DNA from: Carnobacterium maltaromaticum DSM 20342
GTDB taxonomy: Bacteria > Bacillota > Bacilli > Lactobacillales > Carnobacteriaceae
Assembly (NCBI RefSeq): GCF_000744945.1
Contig: NZ_JQMX01000001.1
Span: 868,001-932,000 of the forward strand
Direction: 5' to 3'
DNA length: 64,000 nt
A model generated the notes under the pieces. It was not told the origin of the DNA. It was given only the letters and a program-made list of their open reading frames with translations, and made no database searches. The stretch's first letter is position 1. Every line of letters begins with the position of its first letter. The translations under genes and the position numbers were made by a program. This document shows, one piece after another, positions 1-9,906 of the stretch.

Positions 1-694
1 CATCTGCCATAATTTTCTTCGTTTCATTCATCATTTTCCATTCCTCATAGGTGTAACCAGCGTCACTAAAAACATCTATTTGCGGCAAAGCGTTAAAAGC
101 AATTGGAAAATGTTTTTTATCGCCACCGCAAGGTAAAATATGTGCTTCAACAGGTTCGTCGTTTAGCATTTTTTGCGATTGTTCTTTTAATTCATTGATC
201 GCAGATACTCCCGCACCACTAACTGCTTGATAAGTCGAAACAATAATTCTGCTTAATCCATAAGCTTTACGGACAGGCTCTAAAGCAACCATCATTTGGA
301 TTGTTGAACAGTTTGGATTGGCAATAATACCTTGATGCTCTTTTAGAGCTAATTCATTCACTTGCGGAACGACTAGAGGTACATTTAAATCCATTCTAAA
401 AGCACTTGTATTGTCAATGACAACAGCGCCGCGTTTGACAGCTTCTGGAGCAAACTCTTTTGAAACAGATCCTCCTGCACTAAATAATGCAATATCAATG
501 CCTTCAAATGATTCAGCAGTTGTTTCTTCAATCACTAATTCTTGGTCTTTAAACAGTAATACTTTCCCTGCAGAACGTTTTGAAGCTAATAATTTAACTC
601 CTGCAATTGGAAAATCTGCTTCTGCTAACATTTCTAACATTTTTGTACCTACAGCACCCGTTGCCCCTACAACTGCTACTTGATAACCACTCAT
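1..694 (-). CDS. asd: Aspartate-semialdehyde dehydrogenase, C-terminus cut by window edge
   Basis: NADPH-dependent reduction of aspartyl phosphate to aspartate semialdehyde, the branch point to lysine/diaminopimelate, threonine and methionine. About 231 codons are visible of a family length near 350. The N-terminus carries the Rossmann motif GATGAVG, followed further on by the catalytic-cysteine segment NPNCSTIQ. The ATG at 694 is preceded by AAAGGGG, a good ribosome-binding site. The gene runs off the left edge, so downstream partners cannot be seen. Family assignment is secure. Confidence 0.95.
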   Translation of the reverse strand, partial: MSGYQVAVVGATGAVGTKMLEMLAEADFPIAGVKLLASKRSAGKVLLFKDQELVIEETTAESFEGIDIALFSAGGSVSKEFAPEAVKRGAVVIDNTSAFRMDLNVPLVVPQVNELALKEHQGIIANPNCSTIQMMVALEPVRKAYGLSRIIVSTYQAVSGAGVSAINELKEQSQKMLNDEPVEAHILPCGGDKKHFPIAFNALPQIDVFSDAGYTYEEWKMMNETKKIMAD

Positions 695-1022
695 ACATAC
701 AGCCCCTTTAATTTAATTCATTATTTTTATTTACTCGTGTTTTCACTTTTTATTTGTATTTAGTAGCTATTTCTCATTTCGTTCGAATGAAGGAAAGTTT
801 GCTGATTAAATTCACTATTGAGCTACAATAAACGCTACCTTGACTCCAACTTATTGACTCTAGTACCAACTCAAAGAAACATTTTAAGAATAAAAAGTTA
901 CCATTTAATATTTTACCATAGAATCAGCATAAATCCTACCAAACTTCACTTTTTATGTTAATATTAATTGAATAGATTATCTTCTATTTTCTAATGAAAT
1001 AAAATCAAAAAGGAGAAAACAA
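695..1022. other. Intergenic region between divergent asd and hydrolase genes
   Basis: AT-rich spacer of 328 bases. I see the ribosome-binding sites of both flanking genes (AAAGGGG for asd, AAAGGAGAA for the hydrolase) but no confident promoter pair, T-box, lysine riboswitch or ORF. Confidence 0.4.
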
Positions 1023-1859
1023 ATGAAACGTAGATACAAAATCAGCCTAATAATTATATTGACACTGATTAGTTTAGCTTTAATCGGTTTGCTAGTAATC
1101 CAAAATAAAACGTACTCGCCTAGCGATGAAGCTTTAGCAGCAGCAAAAACCAGTGAAAATGTTAAAGTTACTCGTACAAAAGATGCTTTAATCTTCACAC
1201 CCCAAAAAAAGACAGATAATCCTGCTGTTTTATTTTATCAAGGAGCTCTAGTTGATGAAACAAGTTACAGTATCTGGGCTCATCAATTGGCTAAGGCTGG
1301 TTACGAAACCTATTTAATCCACCAACCTTTTAATATGGCCGTCCTCGGAGCAAATAAAGCTGAAAAAATCATTGACAAGTATGCAATCGACTCGTATGTG
1401 ATTGGCGGACATTCATTAGGTGGTGTGATGGCTAGCCGTTTTGCTAAAAAGCAAACTTCTGATAATTTAAAAGGTGTTTTCTTTTTAGCCAGTTATCCCG
1501 ATGAAAAAGGAGCCTTAAACGCAACAGAACTACCAGTCTTATCCATTACTGGCTCTAAAGATGGTGTGTTAAACTGGGAAAGCTATCACTCTAGCCAAAA
1601 ATTATTACCCGCTAAAACCGATTTCCAAGTAATTGATGGGGGAAATCATGCAGGATTTGGTAGCTATGGTCCTCAAAAAGGAGATAATAAAGCCAGTATT
1701 TCTGATAAAAAACAACAAAGCGAAGTCAGTGAACTACTTTTAAAATGGCTTCAAACTATAAAAGAAGAGGTTGGGAAAATCCCAACCTCTTCTTTTATTT
1801 GGTCAACACTAATTCTTCAATCGCAAATGCAACACCATCGTTGTCATTTGATTTTGTAA
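1023..1859 (+). CDS. Membrane-anchored alpha/beta hydrolase
   Basis: Predicted serine hydrolase of the alpha/beta fold (Abhydrolase_5-like); substrate unknown. Residues 1-28 are a basic start plus one hydrophobic segment, a signal anchor, so the catalytic domain is probably outside the membrane. The nucleophile elbow GGHSLGG puts Ser131 as nucleophile, with Asp180 (GSKDG) and His209 (GGNHAGF) as likely partners. RBS AAAGGAGAA precedes ATG 1023. Similarity to the family seems to end near residue 246 (KWLQTI). The remaining 32 residues are encoded by the transcription terminator and by the antisense of the next gene, overlapping it by 65 bases, which suggests the original stop codon was lost. 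Confidence 0.8.
   Translation: MKRRYKISLIIILTLISLALIGLLVIQNKTYSPSDEALAAAKTSENVKVTRTKDALIFTPQKKTDNPAVLFYQGALVDETSYSIWAHQLAKAGYETYLIHQPFNMAVLGANKAEKIIDKYAIDSYVIGGHSLGGVMASRFAKKQTSDNLKGVFFLASYPDEKGALNATELPVLSITGSKDGVLNWESYHSSQKLLPAKTDFQVIDGGNHAGFGSYGPQKGDNKASISDKKQQSEVSELLLKWLQTIKEEVGKIPTSSFIWSTLILQSQMQHHRCHLIL
1760..1796. terminator. Bidirectional terminator between convergent genes
   Basis: A 17-bp perfect stem (AAAAGAAGAGGTTGGGA with its complement) around a 3-base loop, A-run on one side and T-run on the other. It lies inside the last codons of the hydrolase reading frame and at the 3' end of the HAD gene. Confidence 0.9.
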
Positions 1860-2607
1860 CAAAAGTAGCTAAAGCCTGAATCTCTAACAAAGCATTCTCC
1901 ATAACGACTGCTGATCCAGCATACACCAACATACTGCGATCATTTTCAGCATCTCCAATTGCCATTACATTCTCAGGTTTTAAATTCAATGACTCCGCCA
2001 ATACTTTTAAAGCTTCCCCTTTACTCGCTCCTCGATTTAAAAATTCAAAATTATACGAAACACTCCGTACGCAATAAAATTCATCGTAAAATGACGGCGG
2101 TAAATCTAAAAGTAATTGATCAATTTCAGTGGAATCGCCTAAAAACATCGCTTTTGTTAGGAGCATGTCTGATGAAAGATCTTTCTTATCAATCACAGTC
2201 AGCTCTGTATGCAATAATTTTGCATCATCAAAAAGCAGCTTGTTTGGTTCTGGATGTAGCGTATACATTTTTTTATCATCAAAGAAAGTTAGTTGTGCCT
2301 TCTGTGTTTTAGAAAACTTCTCTATTTCTTTCAATTGCTCCAACTCAATCGTCAAATGAGATAAAACTTTTTTACTCGCCGTTTCTTGCACCAATGCCCC
2401 ATTTTGAGTAATAGCAATATCAGTAGAATCCAACAAGTCTAGCTTCTTTAAGTATGGTAGAATTCCCACAATCGGTCTTCCAGTACATAAAACAATTTTG
2501 ACACCCTGTGCTTTAGCGCGTTTAATGGTATCTATGACCTTTTGTGTTAATCTATGTTGGCTGTTTAAAAGTGTTCCATCAATATCAATAGCAATTAGTT
2601 TAATCAT
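1795..2607 (-). CDS. HAD-superfamily sugar-phosphatase, Cof type
   Basis: Haloacid-dehalogenase-fold phosphatase, Cof/YidA-like, 270 residues, the usual length. Motif I DIDGT has Asp8 as nucleophile and Asp10 as acid/base; motif II is in LCTGRP; motif IV is GDAENDRSM near residue 220. The C2-type cap lies between. These enzymes dephosphorylate sugar phosphates and similar metabolites with loose specificity, so the substrate cannot be named. RBS AAGGGAG precedes ATG 2607. A second Cof-type gene lies at 61109-61888. Confidence 0.85.
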   Translation of the reverse strand: MIKLIAIDIDGTLLNSQHRLTQKVIDTIKRAKAQGVKIVLCTGRPIVGILPYLKKLDLLDSTDIAITQNGALVQETASKKVLSHLTIELEQLKEIEKFSKTQKAQLTFFDDKKMYTLHPEPNKLLFDDAKLLHTELTVIDKKDLSSDMLLTKAMFLGDSTEIDQLLLDLPPSFYDEFYCVRSVSYNFEFLNRGASKGEALKVLAESLNLKPENVMAIGDAENDRSMLVYAGSAVVMENALLEIQALATFVTKSNDNDGVAFAIEELVLTK

Positions 2608-2631
2608 ATTTTCTTGTCTCCCTTACTTTCT

Positions 2632-2752
2632 AATAAAAAGCTCGTTGAGCCGATTAGCTCCGATAAGAAAATAGCAAAAATTGATGTGGCGTTTTTTGCC
2701 ACCTCGAATTTTTATCTTTTTCTCGAGGAGTTAGTTCAAGCATTCTTTATTA
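2632..2752 (+). repeat. 121-bp dispersed palindromic repeat, copy A
   Basis: Same length as the tandem copies at 55268-55509. The first two thirds are nearly identical and the last 25 bases diverged. The unit is a long imperfect palindrome: a central hairpin (GTGGC, loop, GCCAC), AAAAATT/AATTTTT flanks and outer AGCTCC/GGAG arms. Compared with the other copies the central stem differs but still pairs. It sits between two divergent genes, so it is not simply a 3' terminator here. Confidence 0.85.
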
Positions 2753-2817
2753 AGCATACCACAAGATGACTTTGTAGGTAGTTTTTATCTAAAGAAAAAT
2801 TTTTTCAGTGCTTTTTC

Positions 2818-2826
2818 TGTTATAAT
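2818..2826 (+). promoter_or_regulatory. Extended -10 promoter of birA
   Basis: TGTTATAAT, an extended -10 with a perfect TATAAT hexamer, about 40 bases upstream of the birA start. No good -35 is seen at 16-18 bases, which fits an extended -10 promoter. Confidence 0.55.
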
Positions 2827-2865
2827 AAAATCATACATGTTTGAATTGAAAGGAATTTTCTAACT

Positions 2866-3855
2866 ATGACAACGACTAAAGAAAAGGTCTTAGCCTTTAT
2901 TCAAGAAGCCTATCCAGAGCCCATCTCTGGGCAATTAATTTGTGACAAACTAACAATTTCAAGAACTGCCGTTTGGAAAGCCATTCAAAGTTTAAAAGAA
3001 GAAGGCTATGATATACATTCCCAAGGGAAAAGTGGTTACTATTTTACTCAACCTCCAGTTAGTAAAGTAGCAATCTCGGCTCAATTAAATACCAAATTTA
3101 TTGGGAAACATCTAACCGTTCTACCAACTATTTCTTCAACAAATACAGTAGCCAAGCAGTTGGCTGACGTAACACCAATTGATGGAAATGTCTTAATTGC
3201 AGAAGAACAAATCGGGGCGCGTGGACGATTAGGACGAACCTGGAACTCTACGAAAGGTAAATCAGTTGCCTTGTCAATCACGTTAACCCCATCAATTTCT
3301 CCAACAAATGCAAGCCTCATCACACAGATAGTTGCAGCTGCCTTTGTCTTAGCAAGTGAACCTATCTTACCAGTTAAGATTAAATGGCCAAATGATATTG
3401 TAGTTAACGGGCAAAAACTTTGTGGTATTTTAACTGAGATGAGCGCCGAATTAACAGAAATTCATTATGTAGTTGTTGGAATCGGCATAAATACTAATTT
3501 AGACATAACTGATTTTTCTGATGAATTACAAAAAAAAGCTACATCCTTTGCTTTGCAACTTGGACAGAAAATTGATCCCAATCAATTAATTAGTGCATTT
3601 TTAAATCAATTTGAACATCTCTATCAAGAATTTATTGAAACAGGTTCGACGGAAAAATTTCTAACTATTTGTCGTGAACATTCGGCTGTCATCGGAAAAG
3701 ATATCCACGTTATCAGCTCTAAAGAAACGAGGCAAGCACAAGCGATTACGATTGATAATGCAGGACAACTGATTGTTAAATTTAATGGTGATACTGAATC
3801 TACACCTTTACTTGCTGGTGAAATTTCAATCCGTGGACTAAATGGTTATATATAA
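2866..3855 (+). CDS. birA: Biotin-protein ligase / biotin operon repressor BirA
   Basis: Activates biotin to biotinyl-AMP and transfers it to lysines of biotin carboxyl carrier domains; in this window the obvious substrate is pyruvate carboxylase (27853-31284). Residues 1-60 form a winged helix (SGQLICDKLTISRTAVWKAI), so it is the bifunctional type that also binds DNA. The catalytic domain has the ATP/biotin loop ARGRLGRTW near 118-126 and KWPNDI near 174, followed by the small C-terminal SH3-like domain. 329 residues is the normal length. RBS GAAAGGAA precedes ATG 2866, and a strong terminator follows the stop. Confidence 0.93.
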   Translation: MTTTKEKVLAFIQEAYPEPISGQLICDKLTISRTAVWKAIQSLKEEGYDIHSQGKSGYYFTQPPVSKVAISAQLNTKFIGKHLTVLPTISSTNTVAKQLADVTPIDGNVLIAEEQIGARGRLGRTWNSTKGKSVALSITLTPSISPTNASLITQIVAAAFVLASEPILPVKIKWPNDIVVNGQKLCGILTEMSAELTEIHYVVVGIGINTNLDITDFSDELQKKATSFALQLGQKIDPNQLISAFLNQFEHLYQEFIETGSTEKFLTICREHSAVIGKDIHVISSKETRQAQAITIDNAGQLIVKFNGDTESTPLLAGEISIRGLNGYI

Positions 3856-3859
3856 TAAT

Positions 3860-3898
3860 AAAAAAACGGAAATTCCTAATTGGAATTTCCGTTTTTTT
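3860..3898. terminator. Terminator after birA
   Basis: AAAAAAACGGAAATTCC, a 5-base loop, then the exact complement ending in seven T. A perfect 17-bp stem, usable from either strand. Confidence 0.95.
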
Positions 3899-3989
3899 AA
3901 GCTTAATTAATCAATTACATGCAAATGAATTTACCAAACCACATCAAACCAAAATTTTCGGATTAGATCGTCCCCTTTTAGTCGATGCA

Positions 3990-4030
3990 TAAAAAAAGGA
4001 ACACAGTCCATCTTTGATGGATGTGTATCA
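3990..4030 (-). terminator. Terminator after pnp
   Basis: On the minus strand the stem ACACATCCATC/GATGGACTGTGT (one bulged base) around an AAA loop is followed by TTCCTTTTTTT, about 80 bases past the pnp stop. Confidence 0.8.
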
Positions 4031-4111
4031 TGTTTCTAAGTTGCTAAAGCAACAAGAACCATGACAAAGCAACTTAAAGGAAAACCTTCAAGTTGCTCAC
4101 TTCAATATAAT

Positions 4112-6226
4112 TTATTTTTTAGCTTCTTCTTCTTTAAGCAAAGCTTTACGTGATAAGTTAATTCTTCCTTGATTATCAATTTCAGTAACTTTAACCATTA
4201 CTTTATCGCCTAATGCTAGAATATCTTCAACTTTTCCAACGCGCTCATTTGCTAATTCAGAAATATGAACTAAACCATCTTTACCTTTTATGATTTCAAT
4301 AAAAGCACCAAATTTTTCAATACGTTTTACAGTACCATCAAAGATTTCGCCAACTTTGATTTCTCTAGTTAACTCTTCAATAATTGTTTTAGCTTTCTTA
4401 ATCATATCAGCTTCAGTAGATGCAATACTTACATTACCTTCTTGATCAATATCAATTTTAACGCCAGTTTCTTCAATAATCGCATTGATTTGATCGCCAC
4501 CACGTCCAATAACCACTTTGATCTTATCTGGATTAATTTTAATCATTTCAATCTTAGGCGCATATGGGCTTAATTCTTGACGAGGTTCCGCAATTGTCGA
4601 AACTAACTCTTCTAAAATTTCTAAACGAGCTTTTTTAGCTTGAGTTAGAGCTTCTTCTAGAATTTGTTGCGTAATTCCATCAATTTTAATATCCATTTGC
4701 AAGGCTGTAATTCCGTCTTTTGTTCCAGCAACTTTAAAGTCCATATCACCTAAATGATCTTCTAGACCTTGAATATCTGTTAACACAGTGTAGTTATCTT
4801 CATTTTTAACTAGACCCATCGCAATCCCCGCTACTGGAGCTTTGATTGGTACACCAGCATCCATTAAAGCTAACGTTCCGGCACAGATACTTGCTTGAGA
4901 AGAAGAACCATTTGATTCTAAAACTTCTGCTACTAATCGAATTGTATACGGGAAATCCTCTTCTGAAGGGATAACTTCTGAAAGCGCACGCTCTCCTAAA
5001 GCTCCATGTCCAATTTCACGACGACCAGGTCCACGGCTTGGTCCAGTACTTCCAACAGAATATTGTGGGAAATTGTAATGGTGAATAAATCGTTTGTTAT
5101 CTTCAAGTCCTAGTCCATCAATAATTTGATGTTCGCCAAGTGGCGCTAGAGTTGCTATAGATAAAGCTTGTGTTTGACCACGAGTAAATAATCCTGAACC
5201 GTGTGTACGTGGTAGGATACCCGTTTCAGATGATAAATGACGAATTTCGTCTACTTTACGACCATCTGGACGAATTTTATCTACCGTAATTAAACGACGA
5301 ACTTCATTTTTTTCCATATCTTCAACAATTTGTTTGATTTCTTTTTGAATACGAGCTGCTTCATCATAATCAGCATATTTTTCAGCAAAAAAGGCAATTG
5401 CTATATCTTTTACTTCTTCAATGTTTTCTTCACGGGCTAATTTTTCTTCTGTTTGAATCGCTGCAACCATTTTTGCTTGGTAGCTATCGTTAACTTCTTT
5501 TTCTAATTCAGCATCAATTTGTAATAATTGAATTTCCATTTTTTCTTTACCAACTGCTGCTTGAATTTCTTCTTGGAATGCGACTAATTCTTTAATTGCA
5601 TTGTGTCCAAAAATTAAAGCACCTAACATATCTTCTTCTGACACTTCTTTAGCGCCACTTTCAACCATGTTAATTGCGTCTTTCGTTCCAGCTACAGTTA
5701 AATGAATATCAGACAGTTCGTTTTGTTCAATCGTTGGATTGATGACATACTCACCATTGATACGTCCAACATCAACACCAGCAATTGGTCCATTGAAAGG
5801 AATATCAGAAATAGCTAATGAAAGTGATGAACCAAACATTGCTGAAAATTCTGGTGAACAGTCTTGCTCAACAGACATAACCGTATTTGTAATTTGAACT
5901 TCATTACGGAAACCTTCAGCGAACATAGGACGAATTGGGCGGTCAATTAAACGAGCTGTTAAGGTTGCACGTTCACTTGGACGAGCTTCACGTTTAATAA
6001 ATCCACCAGGTATTTTCCCAACAGCATACATTTTTTCATCGTAATTTACAGTCAATGGAAAGAAATCTACATCTTTTGCTTTTTTACTTGCTACGGCAGC
6101 AGTTAAAACAACTGTATCACCATAACGAACTAAAACAGCACCATTGGCTTGTTTTGCTAATTGTCCAGTTTCAATTGTTAATGTCCGGCCAGCCCATTCT
6201 TTTGTAAAAATTTGTTTTTCTGTCAT
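4112..6226 (-). CDS. pnp: Polyribonucleotide nucleotidyltransferase (PNPase)
   Basis: Phosphorolytic 3'-5' exoribonuclease of the RNA degradosome; forms a homotrimer. 704 residues. Two RNase PH-like domains (about 1-230 and 310-540) with the [14 protein letters not shown] and [12 protein letters not shown] segments, then a KH domain ([13 protein letters not shown], about 560-610) and an S1 domain ([20 protein letters not shown], about 625-695). RBS AAAGGAGA lies 10 bases upstream. It is 3' of rpsO on the same strand, the conserved rpsO-pnp order, with a hairpin between them. Confidence 0.97.
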   Translation of the reverse strand: MTEKQIFTKEWAGRTLTIETGQLAKQANGAVLVRYGDTVVLTAAVASKKAKDVDFFPLTVNYDEKMYAVGKIPGGFIKREARPSERATLTARLIDRPIRPMFAEGFRNEVQITNTVMSVEQDCSPEFSAMFGSSLSLAISDIPFNGPIAGVDVGRINGEYVINPTIEQNELSDIHLTVAGTKDAINMVESGAKEVSEEDMLGALIFGHNAIKELVAFQEEIQAAVGKEKMEIQLLQIDAELEKEVNDSYQAKMVAAIQTEEKLAREENIEEVKDIAIAFFAEKYADYDEAARIQKEIKQIVEDMEKNEVRRLITVDKIRPDGRKVDEIRHLSSETGILPRTHGSGLFTRGQTQALSIATLAPLGEHQIIDGLGLEDNKRFIHHYNFPQYSVGSTGPSRGPGRREIGHGALGERALSEVIPSEEDFPYTIRLVAEVLESNGSSSQASICAGTLALMDAGVPIKAPVAGIAMGLVKNEDNYTVLTDIQGLEDHLGDMDFKVAGTKDGITALQMDIKIDGITQQILEEALTQAKKARLEILEELVSTIAEPRQELSPYAPKIEMIKINPDKIKVVIGRGGDQINAIIEETGVKIDIDQEGNVSIASTEADMIKKAKTIIEELTREIKVGEIFDGTVKRIEKFGAFIEIIKGKDGLVHISELANERVGKVEDILALGDKVMVKVTEIDNQGRINLSRKALLKEEEAKK

Positions 6227-6390
6227 TTTTTACATGTCTCCTTTGTTTTTAAAGATTACTAATTTATTTCCTCACAATACACACGAGCTACTAAACAAAT
6301 GTAAACAGTGAATGGGAACGTCTTACATTTGCATAGTAGGATATTGGAATTGAGTGATTGAAATTAGCTTCTCTATTTTTACTTACATAC

Positions 6391-6423
6391 AAAATGAAGC
6401 GAGATTCTTATGAACCTCGCTTC
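6391..6423 (-). terminator. Hairpin between rpsO and pnp
   Basis: GAAGCGAG/CTCGCTTC stem with a 12-base loop, followed on the minus strand by ATTTTG. The T-run is weak, so this may be a partial terminator or a processing site that sets the rpsO:pnp ratio. Confidence 0.55.
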
Positions 6424-6440
6424 AACTTCAGCATACGAGA

Positions 6441-6710
6441 TTAACGACGTAAGCCTAGGCTTTGAATTAATTCACGGTAACGAGCTACATCTTTGTTACG
6501 TAGATAAGCTAATAAGTTACGACGGTGACCAATTTTTTTCATTAATCCACGGTATGAATGATGATCTTTTTTGTGAACACGTGCATGCTCATTTAAGTGA
6601 TTGATTTCTGCAGTTAATACAGCAATTTGTACTTCTGGAGAACCAGTATCTCCTTCGTGAGTTGCATATTGTTTCATGATTACGTTTTTGTCTTCTTTAG
6701 AAATTGCCAT
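6441..6710 (-). CDS. rpsO: 30S ribosomal protein S15
   Basis: 89 residues, the standard length, starting MAISKEDKN. It contains the conserved [13 protein letters not shown] and [18 protein letters not shown] 16S-binding segments. The open frame extends 26 codons further upstream, but the start is set at 6710 because AGGAAGAGGTG lies immediately upstream and all S15 proteins begin here. Transcribed from a structured leader. Confidence 0.97.
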   Translation of the reverse strand: MAISKEDKNVIMKQYATHEGDTGSPEVQIAVLTAEINHLNEHARVHKKDHHSYRGLMKKIGHRRNLLAYLRNKDVARYRELIQSLGLRR

Positions 6711-6741
6711 TTCTAAACACCTCTTCCTATTAGATTTGCCA

Positions 6742-6782
6742 CTTACTGAGTAGTTCGTTGGTGACTCGAAGAACCAAGTAAG
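6742..6782 (-). promoter_or_regulatory. Structured rpsO leader, candidate S15 autoregulatory element
   Basis: On the minus strand CTTACT and AGTAAG close a stem that encloses TTGGT/ACCAA and a possible GAGT/ACTC alternative, ending about 30 bases before the S15 start. S15 is known to repress its own mRNA through leader structures in several bacteria; that this one does so is inference. Confidence 0.45.
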
Positions 6783-6806
6783 GGTCATGTGCTTTGCACA
6801 ACCTAA

Positions 6807-6835
6807 ACTTTACACGATAATCATTAAAAAAGCAA
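6807..6835 (-). promoter_or_regulatory. Probable rpsO promoter
   Basis: TTGCTT, 17-base spacer, TAAAGT on the minus strand, about 100 bases upstream of the S15 start. Hexamer matches are only moderate. Confidence 0.4.
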
Positions 6836-6937
6836 GCAGATTTTATGCTCTTTTAGCCTAATTGTCAAAGGAATTTTGTCCGTTATCTTTCTTCCGTTGC
6901 TATTTTTACTGCACATCATTTCACGTGCTCTTTTCAA

Positions 6938-9019
6938 CTACCAATCTATACTTGCTATTGCCTCCTTAAACGAGTTTTTTTCTTTTAACTGGCGCAAAAA
7001 AGAACCTTGTAATAAATGATCTAATTCAAACAACAAAGGTACATGTCCCATGTTTTCTTCCGTTGCTAAAAATAGGACAAATTGGACTTGCTCATTAGTA
7101 CTCAATACAAACGGTGTCTTCAAATAGAGAAAGCTACAGCCTGGTTTCATCGATCCAAAGCGGTAATCAGTGTGAACCAATAACACTTTAGGGTATAAAA
7201 AAATAAACCTTTCTTCCTTTAATTCCTTTAAAACTTGTTGTGTATACGTTGGTTGAATATATTTTTCTTCGATTAAAGGCCCAGAAAGCCAAGACATCAT
7301 TTCAGTTAATGAGCCGACTTCTTGCTTAATACAGCAAAAAAAAGGATTCTTTAAGAAATCAATCAACTCAATATGTTGTGTTTCTACACTGTTTTTTTCT
7401 GATTGTTCCAACACGTGAGACAACTCTGCAATAAAATCCTCTTGATTCGTTAAATACTGGTAATCATTCATTAACTGTTTAATTTTATCTCGCATTTTTA
7501 AATAGCGACCATGGGATTGTTCAATTTTTTTGATGCGTATTTTTTCTTCTTTCGTTAAAATTACAGATACAATAACGGTTTCACCTTGATTATGCACATA
7601 GTTCGTATTTGTTGAAATACAATAATCGACTTTTCCAGAATAAAAATGGGCATTATCTGATTTTAAAATACCTACAATAGACACATTGGGAAGCAGTTGA
7701 CGCAAATGGTTTTCCAATAAGGAATTCAGCACATCAGGAAAATCAGAAACAATAATTAATTGGGGAACATATTGCTTTGTTTGTTCCTTTAGGATGGCCT
7801 CTTCAAAATATAGAGCAACTTCAGCTAACTCTTCTTTTGAAAAACCATCTGGAAAGCTATGTTGAAAAACCACATCAGACTTCATTAAATTACTGACTTT
7901 TTCGGTTAATCGAAAAGCTTTTTGATAATAAGTAGAAACATTATCTAGTCAATAACTAGGCATTTGCATATCAAATACATGCCGGTAATAAAGAACTTTT
8001 AAATGTGTTTGAATTTTTTTAATTAAATTTTCTCGATCATGAAAATATAATCCCACTATTTGCTCAAATAAGGTCACGAGATTTTCTGTTAAATAAATTA
8101 AATTTTCAAAAGGATTGCTTCTAAAATGAGCATCTGTGTTCTTTTCAATACACAATAGCAACATGCCATAGTATAAAGCTTCTTCCTCAAGATAGTTGAT
8201 TTTAACTATTAATTCAATTTTAACTAACAGCTTTTTAGCAACTTGATATTCTAAACGTTCTTTAATTAGAAACTCCTCTCCATCTGTCCATTTTGGAATG
8301 CAATTTTTAGTATTTCTATCTTTCAAAATAAAAATTAATTTGGATAAAATATGAATATCTTGTGCAGCTAACTCTTTTCCTAATGATCCCTTCGTCTTTT
8401 CAATAAGTTTTTTTATTGGCTCAATAATCGTTTCCTTTAAAATTTCTAGATTTTCATAGCCTAATGCTCCTAATAAAAAATCAAAACAAGCTTCTTTTTG
8501 TCCTGTTTCAATTAAATATAACTGTTGATAAATCAGTTGACGTCGCTCTAATTCATCTACAATAATATGATAGCCTTTTGCTTTTGTACTTTTTAATTGT
8601 ATTTCTGAAACAGCAAAATGTTCCTTAACCCACTGAATATCCTTTAAAATTGTATTTCTTGAAACTAAAAACAATTCTTGAAAATGATTTAATTGCCATT
8701 TTTGATTCTCAATTAAAATCAGTACTGTCACAATCACACGCCGTTCATTAATGGTTAAAATAAAGTCTTGCTTTTTTTGATTTTTCAACCACTCCTTAAT
8801 TTTTCTTTGCTGCTGACTACTTAATTGTAAAACTCCCCGTGCTTGTTTTTCAAGTATCGAACTATCAAGAGCCAGAAGAAGTTCATTTAGTTTTTCAATG
8901 TAATAATAAATCATTCGCCTTGATAAACCAGAGCGATTAGCTAAAGCTGTAATCCCGCTAATTTCTTTTTGCTTTACTAGGATCTTTAAAAACTGGTTAA
9001 ACTTTGAATCAAATTGCAT
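6938..9019 (-). pseudogene. PRD/PTS-domain transcriptional regulator of the ula operon, split by an in-frame TGA
   Basis: A single reading frame of 693 codons is interrupted at codon 357 by TGA (7949-7951). Past it the frame stays open and continues the protein without loss. The first part (356 residues) has an N-terminal helix-turn-helix (GLSRRMIYYYIEKLN), a second HTH near 100-150 and PRD1. The second part has the rest of PRD2 (FRLTEKVSNL, then DGFSKEELAEVALYFEEAI), an EIIB-like domain (QLIIVSDFPDVLNSLL) and a C-terminal EIIA-like domain in which the usual phospho-histidine region reads LLVHTDYRFGSMKPG. This is the BglG/MtlR-like activator architecture. It lies directly after the ascorbate genes but behind their terminator, with its own start at 9019, so it is probably the ula regulator. 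An ATG at 7885 could restart translation. Confidence 0.85.
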
Positions 9020-9118
9020 GTTTATCCGCCCCTATCTGCTTTTTGAAACTGATGGTACTAGCCTAATCCATAGACTATTTTTAAACTTGACCATCTTGAT
9101 ACTTATCAATATCCTTAT

Positions 9119-9156
9119 CAAAAAGGTAAGAGATAAATGAACCTTATCTCTTACCT
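9119..9156 (-). terminator. Terminator of the ula operon
   Basis: AGGTAAGAGATAA/TTATCTCTTACCT, a 13-bp perfect stem with an 8-base loop and a T-run on the minus strand, between ulaF and the regulator gene. Confidence 0.9.
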
Positions 9157-9189
9157 CAGTTTACCAAAAACAACTAGTTGCTTAAATAG

Positions 9190-9906
9190 CTAAAATTGAC
9201 CATAATAAGCAGCTGATCCATGCTTTCTAAAATAATGTTTATCTAACAAATAACCTGGCAATAAACATTCTGTGGCTGAAGCTAATTCTTCTGAATGTAA
9301 AGCCATTTCTGCTACCTCTTCTAAAATCAAACTATTTTCAACAGCTTTTTGAGGAGTATCTCCCCAAGTAAAAGGACCATGACCTTTTACAATAACAGCT
9401 GGAATAGCTAAAGGATCTAATTTTTTTTCATTAAAAGTTTCAACAATTACCTTACCTGTTTCAACCTCATAATCCACTTCAACCTCTGTTTGTGTCAAAT
9501 CTCGAGTGCAAGGTACCGTACCATAAAAAGTATCTGCATGGGTCGTTCCATATGCTGAAATTCCTCGGCCTGCTTGTGCCCAACAAACGGCCCATTTCGA
9601 ATGAGTGTGAACTACTGCTCCAATTTCTGGAAATTTTTGATACAAGACACAATGAGTCGGTATATCAGAAGAGGGGTTTAACTCGCCTTGTAAAACCTTA
9701 CCACTTAAATCAGTTACAACCATGTCCGCTTCTTGCATTTTTTCATACGGTACACCACTTGGCTTAATCACAATCAGTCCTAAGTCGCGATTAATCTGAC
9801 TAACATTGCCCCACGTTAATTTAACCAACCCTGCTTTGGGTAAAAATAGATTGGCTTCATAAACATTTTTTTGCATTTCTTTAATAATTTTAGCTTTAGT
9901 ATTCAT
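9190..9906 (-). CDS. ulaF: L-ribulose-5-phosphate 4-epimerase UlaF
   Basis: Last step of ascorbate catabolism: L-ribulose 5-phosphate to D-xylulose 5-phosphate. 238 residues, class II aldolase fold. The Zn2+ site is visible as VVHTHSKWA, and KGHGPFTWG gives the third histidine region; ASGTT-like residues are replaced by SAYGTTHADTF. The ATG at 9906 overlaps the end of ulaE by 11 bases and its RBS AAAGGAGG lies within ulaE, so translation is probably coupled. AraD is the close alternative, but the operon makes UlaF the better name. Confidence 0.9.
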   Translation of the reverse strand: MNTKAKIIKEMQKNVYEANLFLPKAGLVKLTWGNVSQINRDLGLIVIKPSGVPYEKMQEADMVVTDLSGKVLQGELNPSSDIPTHCVLYQKFPEIGAVVHTHSKWAVCWAQAGRGISAYGTTHADTFYGTVPCTRDLTQTEVEVDYEVETGKVIVETFNEKKLDPLAIPAVIVKGHGPFTWGDTPQKAVENSLILEEVAEMALHSEELASATECLLPGYLLDKHYFRKHGSAAYYGQF

